Shown: positions 1 to 10,600, counted from the stretch's first letter. The stretch is 64,000 nt of DNA from Cytophagales bacterium (GCA_030448185.1 JAUJNL010000024.1:1-64000); one strand, 5' to 3'. Notes: a model not told the origin generated them from the sequence alone. Made by a program: numbers and translations.

Positions 1-1620
1 TTCAGTTACTGCTTTCTCATTTTCATTGCGCTTCAGGTAGATCTGACCCTTTTGACACCAGACCTCATCTGTTAGACTCTGGCTGGGAAACTTTGTAAGC
101 ATAGCGTCGAGCCTTTGTAAGGCTTCATCATCCTGATGCTGGAACAAAAGTAAATCGATGGCTGCATACTCTTTCATGGCCTCTCCCGTACTATCTAAAC
201 CTGTATTATCCTGAATCAAAATGCTTAAATCCATCGCATCATTTGCTATCTCGCGGGAAGTAGCCAATTTTAGAATGTCGAGATGTTCCTGAGCTAGTTT
301 GAACTCTCCCTTATAGTATGACAATTTGGCATTCCGTAATTTTGCCTCGTGCCCAAGCGGATCTTCCTTCAAGCTCTTTTCCACTTGTGAGTAGAGTAAG
401 GTAGCTTCCCACGGCTCACCTTTCAGCAAATAGATATCTCCCATATCCAGTTTACATTTGTTAACAAATTTGTTATCAGCCCGGCTTATGGTGATGGCTT
501 CATTTAATAGGGAAATGGCAGAGTCTTTTTTATTAATATAAAACCCGTATAGCAACGCCATATTGCGTACTGCTTCTGCAGTTCTCGGAGTTTTGCCTAC
601 TTCCGAAAGTAACTGACGATAATCAGTGATTAAGGAGCGAATGTTATTCTGGTCAACGGGAAAAGTATTTTTAACCAGTTCTTCCCGGGCCTGAATCAGA
701 AACCGCCGGTTCAATGGATAATTGGCACTTTTAGGATATTCCTTCACCAGATGCTCAAAAATCTCATTGGCAGTTTTGAAGTCTTTGTTTTGTAAAGCAA
801 TCTGTCCAATTTCTATCAGACGCTGTCCCTCCATTTTTTGGCGTCGGTCTACTGCTCTCGCCTGCAAAAATGCTTTTCGGAATTCCTTTTGCTGAATATA
901 ATACCAGATCAGTAGATCAGTATAGACTTGTTCACTTGGTTCTTTTTGAATTCGGGAGATAAGCACTGTTTCCAATTTTCCGAAATCTTCGGGTTGCTCG
1001 ATGTTGTCCTGCAGTGCGTTTTGTACTGCCATCAAATTTTCCTTATTCTCCAGGGCAACCGTTAAATACTCGTCGAGCATTTTTTCGACATTATTTTGTT
1101 GGCGGTACAATTGCGCCAGTGGAAAAGCAAAAGCCGTTTTTTCCCCACTTTTCCGCCGGCCTTCCTGATACATTTTTTCGGCCCAATCCGGCTTACTGTT
1201 TTCCGCAAAGAAAATGGCTATTTCATTGGTCTTACCCAAATTGTCTTTTGCCTCTTCCACTACTTTGTCAAAAACTTTAGTGGCCTCATTAGCTTTTCCT
1301 TGTTTTTCGAGGAGCAAACCGTGTTCGGCTCTGTACTTTAATATCTCAGGGTTGGTTTTAATTTCTTTTTTCAGAAATTTTTCCGCTTCATCCCATGCCT
1401 GTAATATTTTAAGGGTTTCCAGATAGTTGTGGTGCACTTTCTGCGCAGCCTCATTATTTTTTACTAATTTCTGGTAAACGGCCCGGGCTTTTTCATACTC
1501 ACCTTTTTGATAGTATTCATTCGCCAGTTGAACTTCCTGCTGCGCCTGCACCGGTGTCAGGCAGGCCAGCATAAATCCACCCGCCAGAAAAGCTTTCCTC
1601 CAATGAATTCTTTTAATCAT
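1..1620 (-). CDS. Tetratricopeptide repeat protein, secreted (partial, runs off window)
   Basis: An open frame runs from an ATG at 1620 on the minus strand to the window edge without a stop, giving about 540 residues of an incomplete protein. The N-terminus (MIKRIHWRKAFLAGGFMLA...VQAQ) is a signal peptide, so the product is exported to the periplasm or outer membrane. The rest is helical, with many TPR-like pairs such as ANEYYQKGEYEKARAVYQKL and repeated W/Y-A-E spacing. TPR arrays are protein-binding scaffolds, and no catalytic motif is visible. Its start borders the DnaA-box spacer. The exact role is unknown and the C-terminus lies outside the window. Confidence 0.8.
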   Translation of the reverse strand, partial: MIKRIHWRKAFLAGGFMLACLTPVQAQQEVQLANEYYQKGEYEKARAVYQKLVKNNEAAQKVHHNYLETLKILQAWDEAEKFLKKEIKTNPEILKYRAEHGLLLEKQGKANEATKVFDKVVEEAKDNLGKTNEIAIFFAENSKPDWAEKMYQEGRRKSGEKTAFAFPLAQLYRQQNNVEKMLDEYLTVALENKENLMAVQNALQDNIEQPEDFGKLETVLISRIQKEPSEQVYTDLLIWYYIQQKEFRKAFLQARAVDRRQKMEGQRLIEIGQIALQNKDFKTANEIFEHLVKEYPKSANYPLNRRFLIQAREELVKNTFPVDQNNIRSLITDYRQLLSEVGKTPRTAEAVRNMALLYGFYINKKDSAISLLNEAITISRADNKFVNKCKLDMGDIYLLKGEPWEATLLYSQVEKSLKEDPLGHEAKLRNAKLSYYKGEFKLAQEHLDILKLATSREIANDAMDLSILIQDNTGLDSTGEAMKEYAAIDLLLFQHQDDEALQRLDAMLTKFPSQSLTDEVWCQKGQIYLKRNENEKAVTE

Positions 1621-2084
1621 ATAATCCTCTGGTTAAATAGTTCTTGAGTAATATATTCTTATTATTTCTATTTTAAATTAAATCTAAGGTTATTATTAGC
1701 AGTGTGGAAATGTGGATAATGAATAGTTTTATGTTTAACGCAAAACTTGTGTGGATAATTGATACGAAATCCACATACTTATCCACAGTCAATTTAAAGT
1801 ATATTTTAGGTTTTACCCACTTATCAACATTAAGTGGATAACTTTATGTGGTTAACTTTCGAGCAACTCCTTGTAACTTTATGTGGATAACTATAGGTAA
1901 AAAATGTGGATAAGTGGATAACTATATACAAAGCTTCGTAAAGTACCGGTTGCAATCAGCTTTATTTTGGAAGACTGTTTTCTTTCAACAGGTTTTGCTC
2001 AAGTTTTCAACGGGTATTTATACACTTTTCCACAAAGTTACCCACAATGCTGTTGTATTTTAAGCAGAAAAAAATGACCTGAAC
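1621..2084. other. oriC: Probable chromosomal replication origin (oriC): DnaA-box cluster
   Basis: This gene-free spacer holds five perfect 9-mer DnaA boxes (TTATCCACA or its complement) at 1711-1719, 1750-1758, 1779-1787, 1882-1890 and 1905-1913. Six one-mismatch boxes lie at 1821-1829, 1833-1841, 1847-1855, 1913-1921, 2026-2034 and 2038-2046. A very AT-rich stretch at about 1640-1700 beside the boxes could be the unwinding element. Four perfect boxes point one way and the one at 1779 is inverted. mnmG, often near oriC in bacteria, is 2.5 kb away, and two parS sites are 4.5 kb away. dnaA itself is not in the window, which is not unusual in Bacteroidota. GC-skew support was not computed. Confidence 0.8.
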
Positions 2085-3716
2085 TTATATTCTGAAGTCT
2101 TGGTCGACCAAATCCCAATTCTCCTTCAAGGGTTGAAGCTTCGGTCCAAAAAATATAGGCTCTGGTAAAAGCTTTTGTTCGAAGCTGCCTTGATCCCATT
2201 GGCCATTATTATTGCTATCAATAATGACGCGGACTATATATTTTCCAGCATTGAGATAAGTGAATTTATAGTCGGCTTGATTACGTTGTTGGGCAATTAT
2301 CTTATAGTTTTCATCCAGTAATTGTACAACAAAGAACTTTTCAGTAGTTGTTATTTTGCCGCCAATACTACCGTAATTTTCAGGATCTTTAATACCGTGT
2401 GTAGTCTTAATAGCTTGAGCGGTATCTCCTTGTACACCGAAAAAAGTGCCTTTAGGCGCGATGAACCGTACTGACTGGGTTATATTAATATTTTTTCTGA
2501 GTGTGAGCCGAGTATGATACGGATCCCAAATAAAATCTTGCTTCTCTTCAAGTGCAATTGGGGTTATTGTATCAGCCAATAACTGAACTTGGGAAAGGTC
2601 GTAACGCGTAATGGGCTTGCTAAAAGTGAGCGTATACTCAAAGTTTTTCAAAATTTTTTCACCATCCGCTGGACTTATTTTTACTTCAAGCTTCTCTGGT
2701 GCCTCTGTCTCCTGTTTCGACTTCTTCGCCTCCGCAAATTTTATATTTACAGTTTGTTCCAAGGTATTGCCTGCAGAATCAATGGCTGTGATTGCTACCG
2801 GTATACTATCATTACGGTTAGTGGTATTATAAATTCTGACAGCTCTTCCTTCGTCTATTAACTGAAAAGTTGTTTGATTGTTAGCTTGCTGTACCTGAGC
2901 GTTTGCTTTTTGGAGTCCTTCATCAAATTCTAAATCAATGTATTGGAGAGTAGCACTGCGCCCGGCGATCTTCGGTTTATTAGCATCCATCTTGCTGATC
3001 ATGAAGTTGACTTTGTGGAAGGTGCTATCTAATTTGATACTTGAATTTCGGAACGCAATTTTTTCGCTTTGCTGTAATTGCGGATCGTATTTAAGATTGT
3101 TATTCCGATCCTCCAGTGCGTAAATTTGGTAACTATCCTGCTTGATATTTTCCAGCAAATAGTTACCATTTTTATCAGTTTTGGTAAAATAATACGGTTT
3201 GTGCTTTAATATAGTAAGCGTATCGCCTTCCCGGTATAAAGAAATAATTGCATTTTCAATGGGTTTACCAGTAAGCAGGTCAGTAACTATGCCGCTGATT
3301 GATAAGGTATCCAGGAAACTCCCTGTACTGAATACTAATTTTGCGCTATCTGCCACATTTTTTTCCGTTACGTCTTTAATGCCCCGGCGAAAATTGAAGG
3401 TATAGGTCGTGTTGGGCCGAAATGGCTTTTCAAAAGTAAGGCGAACACCATTTTTAATGGGTTTATATTCGTAATTGCCTTCAATGTCGGGAGTGATAAG
3501 TAGCTCATTCTTAATGTTTTCCAGTTGGATAAACTCATCAAAAACAAGTATTACTTCTTTTCCGTTGTAATTGAGGCTTTTAGCGGTGGGTATAGCCCTT
3601 ATTAATTTAGGGGGGGTTTCGTCTTTTTTCCCTCCAGTTGGAGATGAAACATTGGCGCAGCCTTGCAAAAGCAGATAAATGGGAGTTATTAGATAAATAA
3701 GGATTCTTAATTTCAT
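2085..3716 (-). CDS. Ig-like domain lipoprotein (SbsA/Big_5-type)
   Basis: A 543-residue exported lipoprotein. The N-terminus ends in a lipobox (LLLQGC, Cys at about residue 19), so it should be lipid-anchored after processing. Residues about 35-135 (DETPPKLIRAIP...NYNGKEVILVFDEFI...TYTFNFRRGIKDV) match the SbsA-like bacterial Ig-like domain. A carboxypeptidase-regulatory-like fold follows at about 140-210 (SGIVTDLLTGKPIENAIISLYR). A second Ig-like region lies around 345-440, and the C-terminus is beta-rich. This architecture is a conserved, uncharacterised family in Bacteroidota. It is transcribed away from a terminator at 3731-3756 and ends at the DnaA-box region. The function is unknown, probably envelope structural. 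Confidence 0.75.
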   Translation of the reverse strand: MKLRILIYLITPIYLLLQGCANVSSPTGGKKDETPPKLIRAIPTAKSLNYNGKEVILVFDEFIQLENIKNELLITPDIEGNYEYKPIKNGVRLTFEKPFRPNTTYTFNFRRGIKDVTEKNVADSAKLVFSTGSFLDTLSISGIVTDLLTGKPIENAIISLYREGDTLTILKHKPYYFTKTDKNGNYLLENIKQDSYQIYALEDRNNNLKYDPQLQQSEKIAFRNSSIKLDSTFHKVNFMISKMDANKPKIAGRSATLQYIDLEFDEGLQKANAQVQQANNQTTFQLIDEGRAVRIYNTTNRNDSIPVAITAIDSAGNTLEQTVNIKFAEAKKSKQETEAPEKLEVKISPADGEKILKNFEYTLTFSKPITRYDLSQVQLLADTITPIALEEKQDFIWDPYHTRLTLRKNINITQSVRFIAPKGTFFGVQGDTAQAIKTTHGIKDPENYGSIGGKITTTEKFFVVQLLDENYKIIAQQRNQADYKFTYLNAGKYIVRVIIDSNNNGQWDQGSFEQKLLPEPIFFGPKLQPLKENWDLVDQDFRI

Positions 3717-3730
3717 TGATTTTCAGTAAA

Positions 3731-3756
3731 AAAAGCCCTCGTATATGAGGGCTTTT
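3731..3756 (-). terminator. Intrinsic terminator after the methyltransferase gene
   Basis: A perfect 10-bp stem (AAAAGCCCTC / GAGGGCTTTT) closes a 6-nt loop. A-runs on the + strand give a U-run in the minus-strand transcript. It separates the methyltransferase from the Ig-like lipoprotein gene. Confidence 0.75.
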
Positions 3757-3771
3757 GCGTCCAACAGTAAC

Positions 3772-4654
3772 TTATCGGGAAATAATATATGTAATACTCG
3801 AAAAATTATTCTCATTTCTGGCTGCTTGATAATTGGATAAAAATCCATTTTTTATAGCTTCCAAGTAGTGAATATTTCCATCTCGGTATTTAGTACTTAA
3901 CATACTTATATAATAAGCATCGTATATCATTGGCTTGGTTTCAACAATTTTCAGGCCATGTTTAGCAAATAACTTCCCAAGAGTATCCGGACTGAAGTGA
4001 TATAAGTGCCTTGGGGCGTCATAAGCCGCCCAGTATTGTTTATACTGCTTTGCATCCCAGGCATTGCTATTAGGAACGGCTACTATCACGCTTCCCTTTT
4101 TGGCTAGCAATTCACTTATTTTTTCAATAGATTGATGCAATTGATGAATATGTTCCAATACGTGCCACAGCGTAATTACATCAAATTTTTCTATGAAATT
4201 TTCACTAAGTAACGTAGGCCCAATCGCAGCCCTGCTATTTAACCGGGCTTTTTCGCGTGCTCCCGCATCTACCTCAATTCCTTCGATCATCCATCCGTCA
4301 TGCTGACAAACTTTGAGAAAGTCTCCTTGTCCCACAGCCTACATCCAGTAGTTTTCCCTTAGGATGTACATTATTAACTAGGCGCAGCTTTTCGGATAGG
4401 GCTTTGTTGCGGACAATATGATAAATTTTATTAATAAGTCCTTTTTTCGTTGCGCTGTGGGAAACATACGCTTCTGACTGATAATACTTGCCAATGCTAT
4501 CTTCAGTAGGCCGGGGATTTGTATATTTAAAATTGCAGGCTTTACAACGAACTATTTCAAATAACTCACCGGATACGGTATAATCCTGACATTTAACAAA
4601 TATTTCTGATTGTCCATAATCGCACAAAGGACAGGCTTCTAGTTTCTCCAACAT
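3772..4654 (-). CDS. Class I SAM-dependent methyltransferase with N-terminal zinc knuckle (one frameshift)
   Basis: Two overlapping frames, 4654-4298 and 4335-3772, join into one 293-residue protein when a single extra base near 4335 is removed. The SAM-binding glycine motif then reads LLDVGCGQGDF. The N-terminus has two CxxC pairs (C8/C11 and C37/C40), a zinc-ribbon cap seen in the Methyltransf_23 group that often modifies sugars or other small molecules. The motif [12 protein letters not shown] marks the later part of the Rossmann fold. The start overlaps the 3' end of mnmG by about 60 bp, suggesting cotranscription. The substrate cannot be told. The break is more likely a sequence error than a pseudogene, because length and motifs are otherwise intact. 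Confidence 0.75.
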
Positions 4655-6519
4655 ACGTTAGCGCTTGAGAATATACCATTAAAATAGATATGTCAGCTGG
4701 TGAAACACCACTGATTCGAGAGGCTTGGCCAATGGTAGCCGGACGTATTCGCTTTAATTTGTCTCTTCCTTCTTTAGACATCGCTACTAATTTATCATAG
4801 TCGAAGCTTTCTACGATCTGGTAATTTTCTAAACCGCATCTTATCAGCTATTTTCTCTTCTTTGTCAATATAGCTCTCATACTTTACTGCGATTTCTGCC
4901 TGTTCCTGTATCTCTTCGTTGTATTTCTGAAGGTAACTTGATAAATCCTTGTCTATCTGATGTAAATCCTGAATTGTTACCTCTGGGCGCTTAAGCAAGT
5001 TGAATAACGATATTTTTTCGCGTATGGGCACCGTTCCTATTTTTTCAAGAGTGCTATTTATGTTTTCTGGCCCTACTTTCTTCTGCTTTAAATCATTGAG
5101 CAGTTTCGCAGTACTAGCTTTTTTTTCTAGCATATGCAGGTAGCGCTTTTCATCTGCAAGCCCTATCCGGTACCCCTTTTCGGTTAACCGGAGATCAGCG
5201 TTATCCTGACGTAGCAGTATCCGGTATTCAGCTCTTGAAGTAAACATCCGGTAGGGTTCTTCGGTCCCTTTATTAATTAAGTCATCGATCAAAACGCCGA
5301 TATATGCTTCTGATCGCGCGAGGACAAATGGCTCTTTTTCATGTACGGAATTATGCGCGTTAATACCAGCAATTAATCCTTGACAAGCTGCTTCTTCATA
5401 TCCTGTTGTTCCGTTAATCTGACCAGCGAAATAAAGATTTTTTATTAATTTCGTTTCTAAAGTCAGATTTAACTGAGTTGGTGGAAAATAATCATACTCA
5501 ATAGCGTACCCAGGCCTAAACATTTTTACATTTTCAAAACCAGGTATTTTTTTTAAAGCTTTGTATTGTACATCTTCTGGTAATGAAGTCGAAAATCCAT
5601 TTACATAAATTTCAACGGTATTCCAGCCTTCGGGCTCGACAAAAATTTGATGTCGGTCTTTGTCTGAGAAGCGGTTTATTTTATCCTCAACTGAGGGACA
5701 GTAGCGTGGACCTATTCCCTGGATGCGTCCGCTATACATTGGAGATTTATCAAAACCTGTTTTTAATATATCATGTACCTCATGATTGGTATATGTTATA
5801 TAACAGCTCCTCTGCTTCGAAAGAGTAGGCGTGTCTGTATAGGAAAATTTCCCCGGTTTTTCATCTCCCGGCTGCTCTTCCATTAGCTTGTAGTTCAGCG
5901 ACCTTCCATCAACTCGCGGGGGCGTACCTGTTTTCATCCGTCCAGCTTCAAATCCTAACTCTTGAAGCTGTTCAGTTATTCCGGTTGCTGCTTTTTCCGC
6001 TGTTCTTCCTCCTCCGAAGTTCTTTTCCCCAATATGGATGACACCATTAAGAAAAGTGCCATTAGTTAATACTACAGCTTTCGATTTTATTTCTAATCCC
6101 ATAGCGGTTCTTACCCCGCGTACTGCGCCCTCTTTTATAATTAATCCGGATACCATCTCTTGCCAAAAGTCCACGTTTGGCATTTGTTCTAATGCGAATC
6201 GCCATTCCTCCGCGAACTTCATTCTATCACTTTGTGCCCTTGGGCTCCACATTGCGGCTCCTTTAGAACGATTAAGCATTCTAAATTGGATCATCGTTAA
6301 ATCAGTTATAATCCCTGATTTTCCGCCTAACGCATCTATCTCCCTAACAATTTGTCCCTTTGCTACTCCCCCCATTGCTGGGTTGCATGACATTTGGGCA
6401 ATAGTTTGCATATTCATGGTTATTAGCAATACACTTGATCCCATTTGCGCTGCTGCTGCTGCTGCTTCGCATCCGGCATGCCCTGCTCCTACTACTATTA
6501 AATCATATTCTCGAAACAT
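4593..6519 (-). CDS. mnmG: tRNA uridine-5-carboxymethylaminomethyl modification enzyme MnmG/GidA (one frameshift)
   Basis: FAD-dependent partner of MnmE, which installs the cmnm5 group on the wobble uridine of certain tRNAs. The start [20 protein letters not shown] carries the FAD-binding GxGxx[11 protein letters not shown] and [16 protein letters not shown] are family signatures. The frame at 6519-4795 stops early after MRFRKL. The last part ([20 protein letters not shown]) lies in another frame at 4781-4593. Removing one base near 4826 gives [17 protein letters not shown] and a 641-residue protein, close to the usual 620-630. mnmG is a frequent neighbour of oriC. It lies just downstream of two parS sites, which occupy its upstream region. 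Confidence 0.93.
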
Positions 6520-6538
6520 AATGTAGACTCCGTGTCAG

Positions 6539-6554
6539 TGTTCCACGTGGAACA
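6539..6554. promoter_or_regulatory. parS: parS site 1 (ParB-binding palindrome)
   Basis: TGTTCCACGTGGAACA is a perfect 16-bp palindrome matching the bacterial parS consensus TGTTNCACGTGAAACA at all but one fixed position. It lies 19 bp upstream of the mnmG start, and a second identical copy is 28 bp away. ParB loaded here would organise the origin region for segregation. Confidence 0.85.
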
Positions 6555-6582
6555 CTTTTTAATTTTTATGAAAAACAAAGAA

Positions 6583-6598
6583 TGTTCCACGTGGAACA
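6583..6598. promoter_or_regulatory. parS: parS site 2 (ParB-binding palindrome)
   Basis: A second exact copy of TGTTCCACGTGGAACA, just past the 3' end of ybeY and within 5 kb of the DnaA-box cluster. Two identical 16-mers this close are very unlikely by chance. Confidence 0.85.
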
Positions 6599-6599
6599 T

Positions 6600-7037
6600 C
6601 TATAAATTATCTGGTTGGAGCAAAGATAAATAACAATCCTCTTTTTGCCGCATAATTAGAATATCGTGAGGAGAATGGTCATCATAGCCCATTAAATGGA
6701 GAATGCCATGAATTAAAACGCGATGCAGTTCAATTAAGAAGGGCTTATTATGAATTAAGGCATTATCCTTGACGCGATCAATGCTAATAAAAATATCACC
6801 TTCAACAATCCCCGAAGCATCAGAATTGTCAAAGGTGATAATATCAGTGTAATAGTCGTGGGAAAGATATTGTTGATTTATAGAAAGAAGATAAGCGTCA
6901 GAACTAAAAACAATATTAAGATCACTTAAAAAAAAATCTTCAGCTTTTACAACATTTTGAATCCAGTTTTTGATGCTTTTTTTACGAGGGAGAGTAAAAT
7001 TAATATCCTCAGAAAAAAAATTGATGCTACTCATCAA
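6600..7037 (-). CDS. ybeY: Endoribonuclease YbeY (rRNA maturation factor)
   Basis: A 145-residue metal-dependent endoribonuclease acting in 16S rRNA 3' processing and ribosome quality control. The family zinc motif is seen as HGILHLMGYDDH (about 110-121). The last histidine is one place later than in the E. coli form, where the motif ends GYDH. The central ITFD strand and GDIFISID are also typical. The 5' end overlaps the upstream ATPase gene by 4 bp, so the two are probably translationally coupled. Either of two adjacent Met codons could be the start. Confidence 0.88.
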   Translation of the reverse strand: MMSSINFFSEDINFTLPRKKSIKNWIQNVVKAEDFFLSDLNIVFSSDAYLLSINQQYLSHDYYTDIITFDNSDASGIVEGDIFISIDRVKDNALIHNKPFLIELHRVLIHGILHLMGYDDHSPHDILIMRQKEDCYLSLLQPDNL

Positions 7038-7453
7038 GGAAAATAGAAAACAAGTTCAACGGTCCTTCCATTATTAGTATAGTGAACTTCATCAGCAAGA
7101 TGACGCATTAAAAAGATTCCTCTTCCCCCGGGTTTATCAATGTTCTCAGGAGCAGTAGGATCTTCAAGTTTGGTAAAATCAAAACCGTCGCCCTCATCCT
7201 CAATCACAAAACTTACTGAGTTTTCTTTAAAAGTTAGGGATAAAGTAGCCTTTTTGTTAGGGTCTTCTTTATTGCCATGCTTGATAGCATTGTTTACAGC
7301 TTCAGTGACAGAAATCATAATATTTCCGTAAATATCATCATTAATGTCATACACATCTTTAGTATTGTCAATAAAGCTCTCCACTATCCTAATATTCTCT
7401 ACAATAGAGGGAATCTGAATGCGGATGGAGTCCATAACTATATTATCCTTCAT
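7034..7453 (-). CDS. Anti-sigma-factor type ATP-binding protein (RsbW/SpoIIAB-like HATPase)
   Basis: A 139-residue stand-alone GHKL ATPase domain. The N-box reads TEAVNNAIKHGN, the G1 box EDEGDGFDF and the G2 box GGRGIFLMRHLADEV. Proteins of this type (HATPase_c_2) phosphorylate an anti-anti-sigma partner or bind sigma factors in partner-switching circuits. No anti-anti-sigma or PP2C gene is adjacent, so the partner is unknown. It overlaps ybeY by 4 bp (ATGA) and probably forms an operon with ybeY and perhaps mnmG. Confidence 0.8.
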   Translation of the reverse strand: MKDNIVMDSIRIQIPSIVENIRIVESFIDNTKDVYDINDDIYGNIMISVTEAVNNAIKHGNKEDPNKKATLSLTFKENSVSFVIEDEGDGFDFTKLEDPTAPENIDKPGGRGIFLMRHLADEVHYTNNGRTVELVFYFP

Positions 7454-7575
7454 TTTACAAAGTTAAAAGAGTCTATTGCTTATACGCGAAATTATGGCAA
7501 AAATATACTCTAAACTAAAATAAAACCCAAAAATCTAAGGTATCAAGTAAAAGAAATACATGACACTATTTAAAA

Positions 7576-7603
7576 TTAAAAAAGACCGGTGAGCTCACCG
7601 GTC
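7576..7603 (-). terminator. Intrinsic terminator after the DUF4175 gene
   Basis: GACCGGTGAGCTCACCGGTC (7584-7603) is a perfect 20-bp palindrome. On the minus strand it is followed by TTTTTT, the classic terminator form, 28 bp past the DUF4175 stop. Confidence 0.8.
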
Positions 7604-7630
7604 GAACAAAGTATTAAATAAAAATACTCC

Positions 7631-10600
7631 TTACTTTTCAATCTTTTTGAAGTATTCATCCACTTCTTTTTTATAATAAGGCGACAAAGCGGGAGGAATA
7701 GTTTTCAAAAGTTCTAGCTGATTTTCTTTAGTTTTCAAATACTGCTCTAACTGAGCAGGAACAGGTTTTGGTTTATCCTTGGCTTGTTGTGCCTGGCGTC
7801 TCTCCTCTTCTTCTTGCTCCTTCATAGATTTTTCAGATTCCAAAAGCCGGGTTAATATTTCCTTTTGCCGATTTATCAATTGATTATTTAAATTTTTGTT
7901 AACCAAGTCTTTTTCAGTTTCCTCCATTTTTTTAATCAATTCATCCATGTTACCATCTTTTCCATTTTTATCCTGCTTATAGGCTTTTTCAAATTCCTGC
8001 AAAGCACGGCGAAGCATTTCCTGCTCAGCAGCCATTTTAGCCAATTCTTCCGATAATTCCCGGCCAGATTTTCCGCTTTGCTTGAGACTTTCAATCCGTT
8101 GGTTCAGTTGCTGCTGCAGTTCACTCATACCCGGAGACTTTTGTTTGTTCTGATTCTTCTTGCCGCTCTTACCAGCTTTGGCTTGCGCCATCTGCTCCTG
8201 CATCTGCTTCAATACATCATTGAGTAGTAAGGCCAGATTATTCATAGAGGTCATAGCCAATTGCTGTTCGCTGGCAACGTAACCCATCTTCCGTTCTTTA
8301 ATCCCTTTGCCACTGGCATCCATATGATCTTTCATGGATGTCACCTCACGGGTTACAAAGGATTCAATCTGAAAAACTCTTTTAGCGAGGGAGTACAGAC
8401 TATCTTCAATGATCTTAGCGTCGTCTTTCAACTTTAACTGTTCTTGCGAAAGGTTCTGAAATCTTGGATCGGATTGATTTACGTTTCGGAAATCTTTCAT
8501 AAGCTGCTCTTGATCGAAGGACAGCGTAATCAGATTTTCAAGTATATCCCGAAGGTCATCCAAGTTCTCCTGGGCCTGCTCCATCTCCATACTATTCTGC
8601 ATCTGAGATAATTTTTCGGCCATTTGCTGCATCTTTTGGGCCGCATCTTTTTGCGACTCGGAAGCCTTCTTGTTTTGTTGCTTCTGCAGTTGTTCAGTAC
8701 TCTCCTGTTGCTTTTCGGAAATTTCCTGCTCTTCCTGCTTGGTATCTTCCATCGGATTAGATTCCTCCAAAGACTTGTTCATCTCCTGGAGTTCTTTCAT
8801 TTCCTCTTTATTCTGCTCGAAGTCTTCGTTAAGTTTCTGTTGCTCCTGGAGCAGCTGCTGTTGATCTTCTTTCTTTTCCTGCGTCTTCTCACTAAGCTCT
8901 TGCTGTTCCTTGGATAACTCATTGAGTTCTTTAATCTGATTTTCCAGCTTCTGTTCAAACTGTAATTGCTTAAACATCTCAAGAGCCCGTTCTATTTCTT
9001 TCTCTAAAGTATTCTCCTTTTTGCTAAGTTTCTCCAATAACTCATTCGAATTGCGGTTGTTTTCAAGCAGTTTCTGCAATTCATCGTATAGCTTCTTTGT
9101 TTCCTCGTCCAGCAGTTCATTCATCAACTTTTGCAGCTGTTGCACCTTCTCGTTCATTTCCGGATTGGACTGATTAAAACGATCCTGTTGCTTTTTCAGG
9201 TTCTCCACCTGCTTTTGCAATTGCTGTAATTCGCTGTTAAGTTCATTTCTTTTCTTGAGCAGTTCTTCCAATGCTTTCTTATCCTGATAATCCAGCGACT
9301 TCTTCGTCTTAAGCCGGTCTTCAATAGCATTGATTTCTTTTTTCAGGTTACTAGCCTTGTTTAAGGCAGAATTAATCCGATTCTCAGTCTGTTTCGTACT
9401 TTGTTCTAGATTCGCATCCAGCTTCTCCTCAGTAGGAATTTCAAAAGAGAAAGCTGAAGATTTGGTTGCTTTAGGTCCATTCACCCCATCATTATCCCAA
9501 ACCTGCACATAGTACTCTAAACGGTCACCCGGAGCCAGCTTAAGCTGATCAATGGGCCATTGATAAGAAAAGTTCTGCAAAGTTTGAGTACGGTTAATAG
9601 GTAAGGCAACAGAGCCTTTACGCCGGTTAGCTCCCTCTTCCCTCGCAGGTGCTATTTCATAGAAAATGCCTAAACGGGAAAATCCGTAATCATCAGCTAT
9701 GTTGCCACCAAAAACTAAGTAATTGAATAAAGCAGTATCACGGAATGCTTCTACCGAAAGCCGGGGAAATTGGTCCGGAATTACCTCAAGAAAATAATTA
9801 ATAGGCTCTTTATTGAAGCCGTGTTCGTTTTTAAGCTTTACCTGATACCGTTGCGATTTGACTGCCTTCCGATCAAATGTGAACACGTCGTCTTGTTCTT
9901 TTTGAGCTGCTAGTGAGTTCTTATCGGCTTCGAAAGAGACAAGTAGACTGTCGGTATCCGCTGAAAAAAATTCCCATTCAATCACGGTTCCTTCCGGCAC
10001 CAACAAGTTGCCGACATTTTCCTGCTTCTCCGTCGGACGGTTTAAGTAGTCCGGGTAGTTGAGGTTGGCATTGAAAAGCTTCAGATTGGGCCGCGAGATC
10101 AATTGAACCCGGTAGGGGTCTGAATTATACCCTGAGCCCTCAAAGTAGAAATCGAAGGGCTTCTGAACTTTGGAAAAAGTATACTCGTAATTCCGGCCAT
10201 TGGTAGACGTCATTTTGAACTTCCGTCCGTTTGATACCAGATATACGCCTTCCGGCAGTGTATTTCCTTCCAGGCCCAACTGCACAGTAAAATCTTCGTT
10301 CTTGAAAACTTGAAGTGTCTTGTTCTTAATTACAAAGCTAAATGGGGCAACAGGTACATACTCCTGATTAAAATGGAGAAGCCGGGCCGAACTTTCAGTA
10401 AAGAATTTAGGTGACCAAAATAAAATAATAAAGATAAGGAGCAGCGGAGGCAACACGTAGCGTACATATTTGCGATTCTGACGCAGGTCTATTGCATCAG
10501 TGAACGAGACCACGCTGAGTTGACTAGTCTTTTGCTCAATGCTGGCCCTGATCAGCTCACTCTCAGAATTACTGAGTGAATAGAGCTGTATGGCGTTGAG

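Noticed and set aside
1014-1426. Plus-strand open frames inside the first TPR gene
   Set aside because: They lie opposite a long intact minus-strand frame with signal peptide and TPR pattern, and have no recognisable motifs.
1621-2084. Iterated plasmid-type replication repeats (iterons)
   Set aside because: The repeats match the 9-mer DnaA box rather than a longer iteron, are not evenly spaced, and no Rep gene is near.
6530-6600. Rho-independent terminator formed by the two identical palindromes
   Set aside because: The 16-mers match parS, lack a following T-run, and are identical copies rather than arms of one hairpin.
8624-8982. Leu/Ser/Cys-rich open frames opposite the DUF4175 coiled coil
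   Set aside because: They are mirror-strand shadows of the repetitive Gln/Glu/Lys codons of the real gene, with biased composition and no homology pattern.
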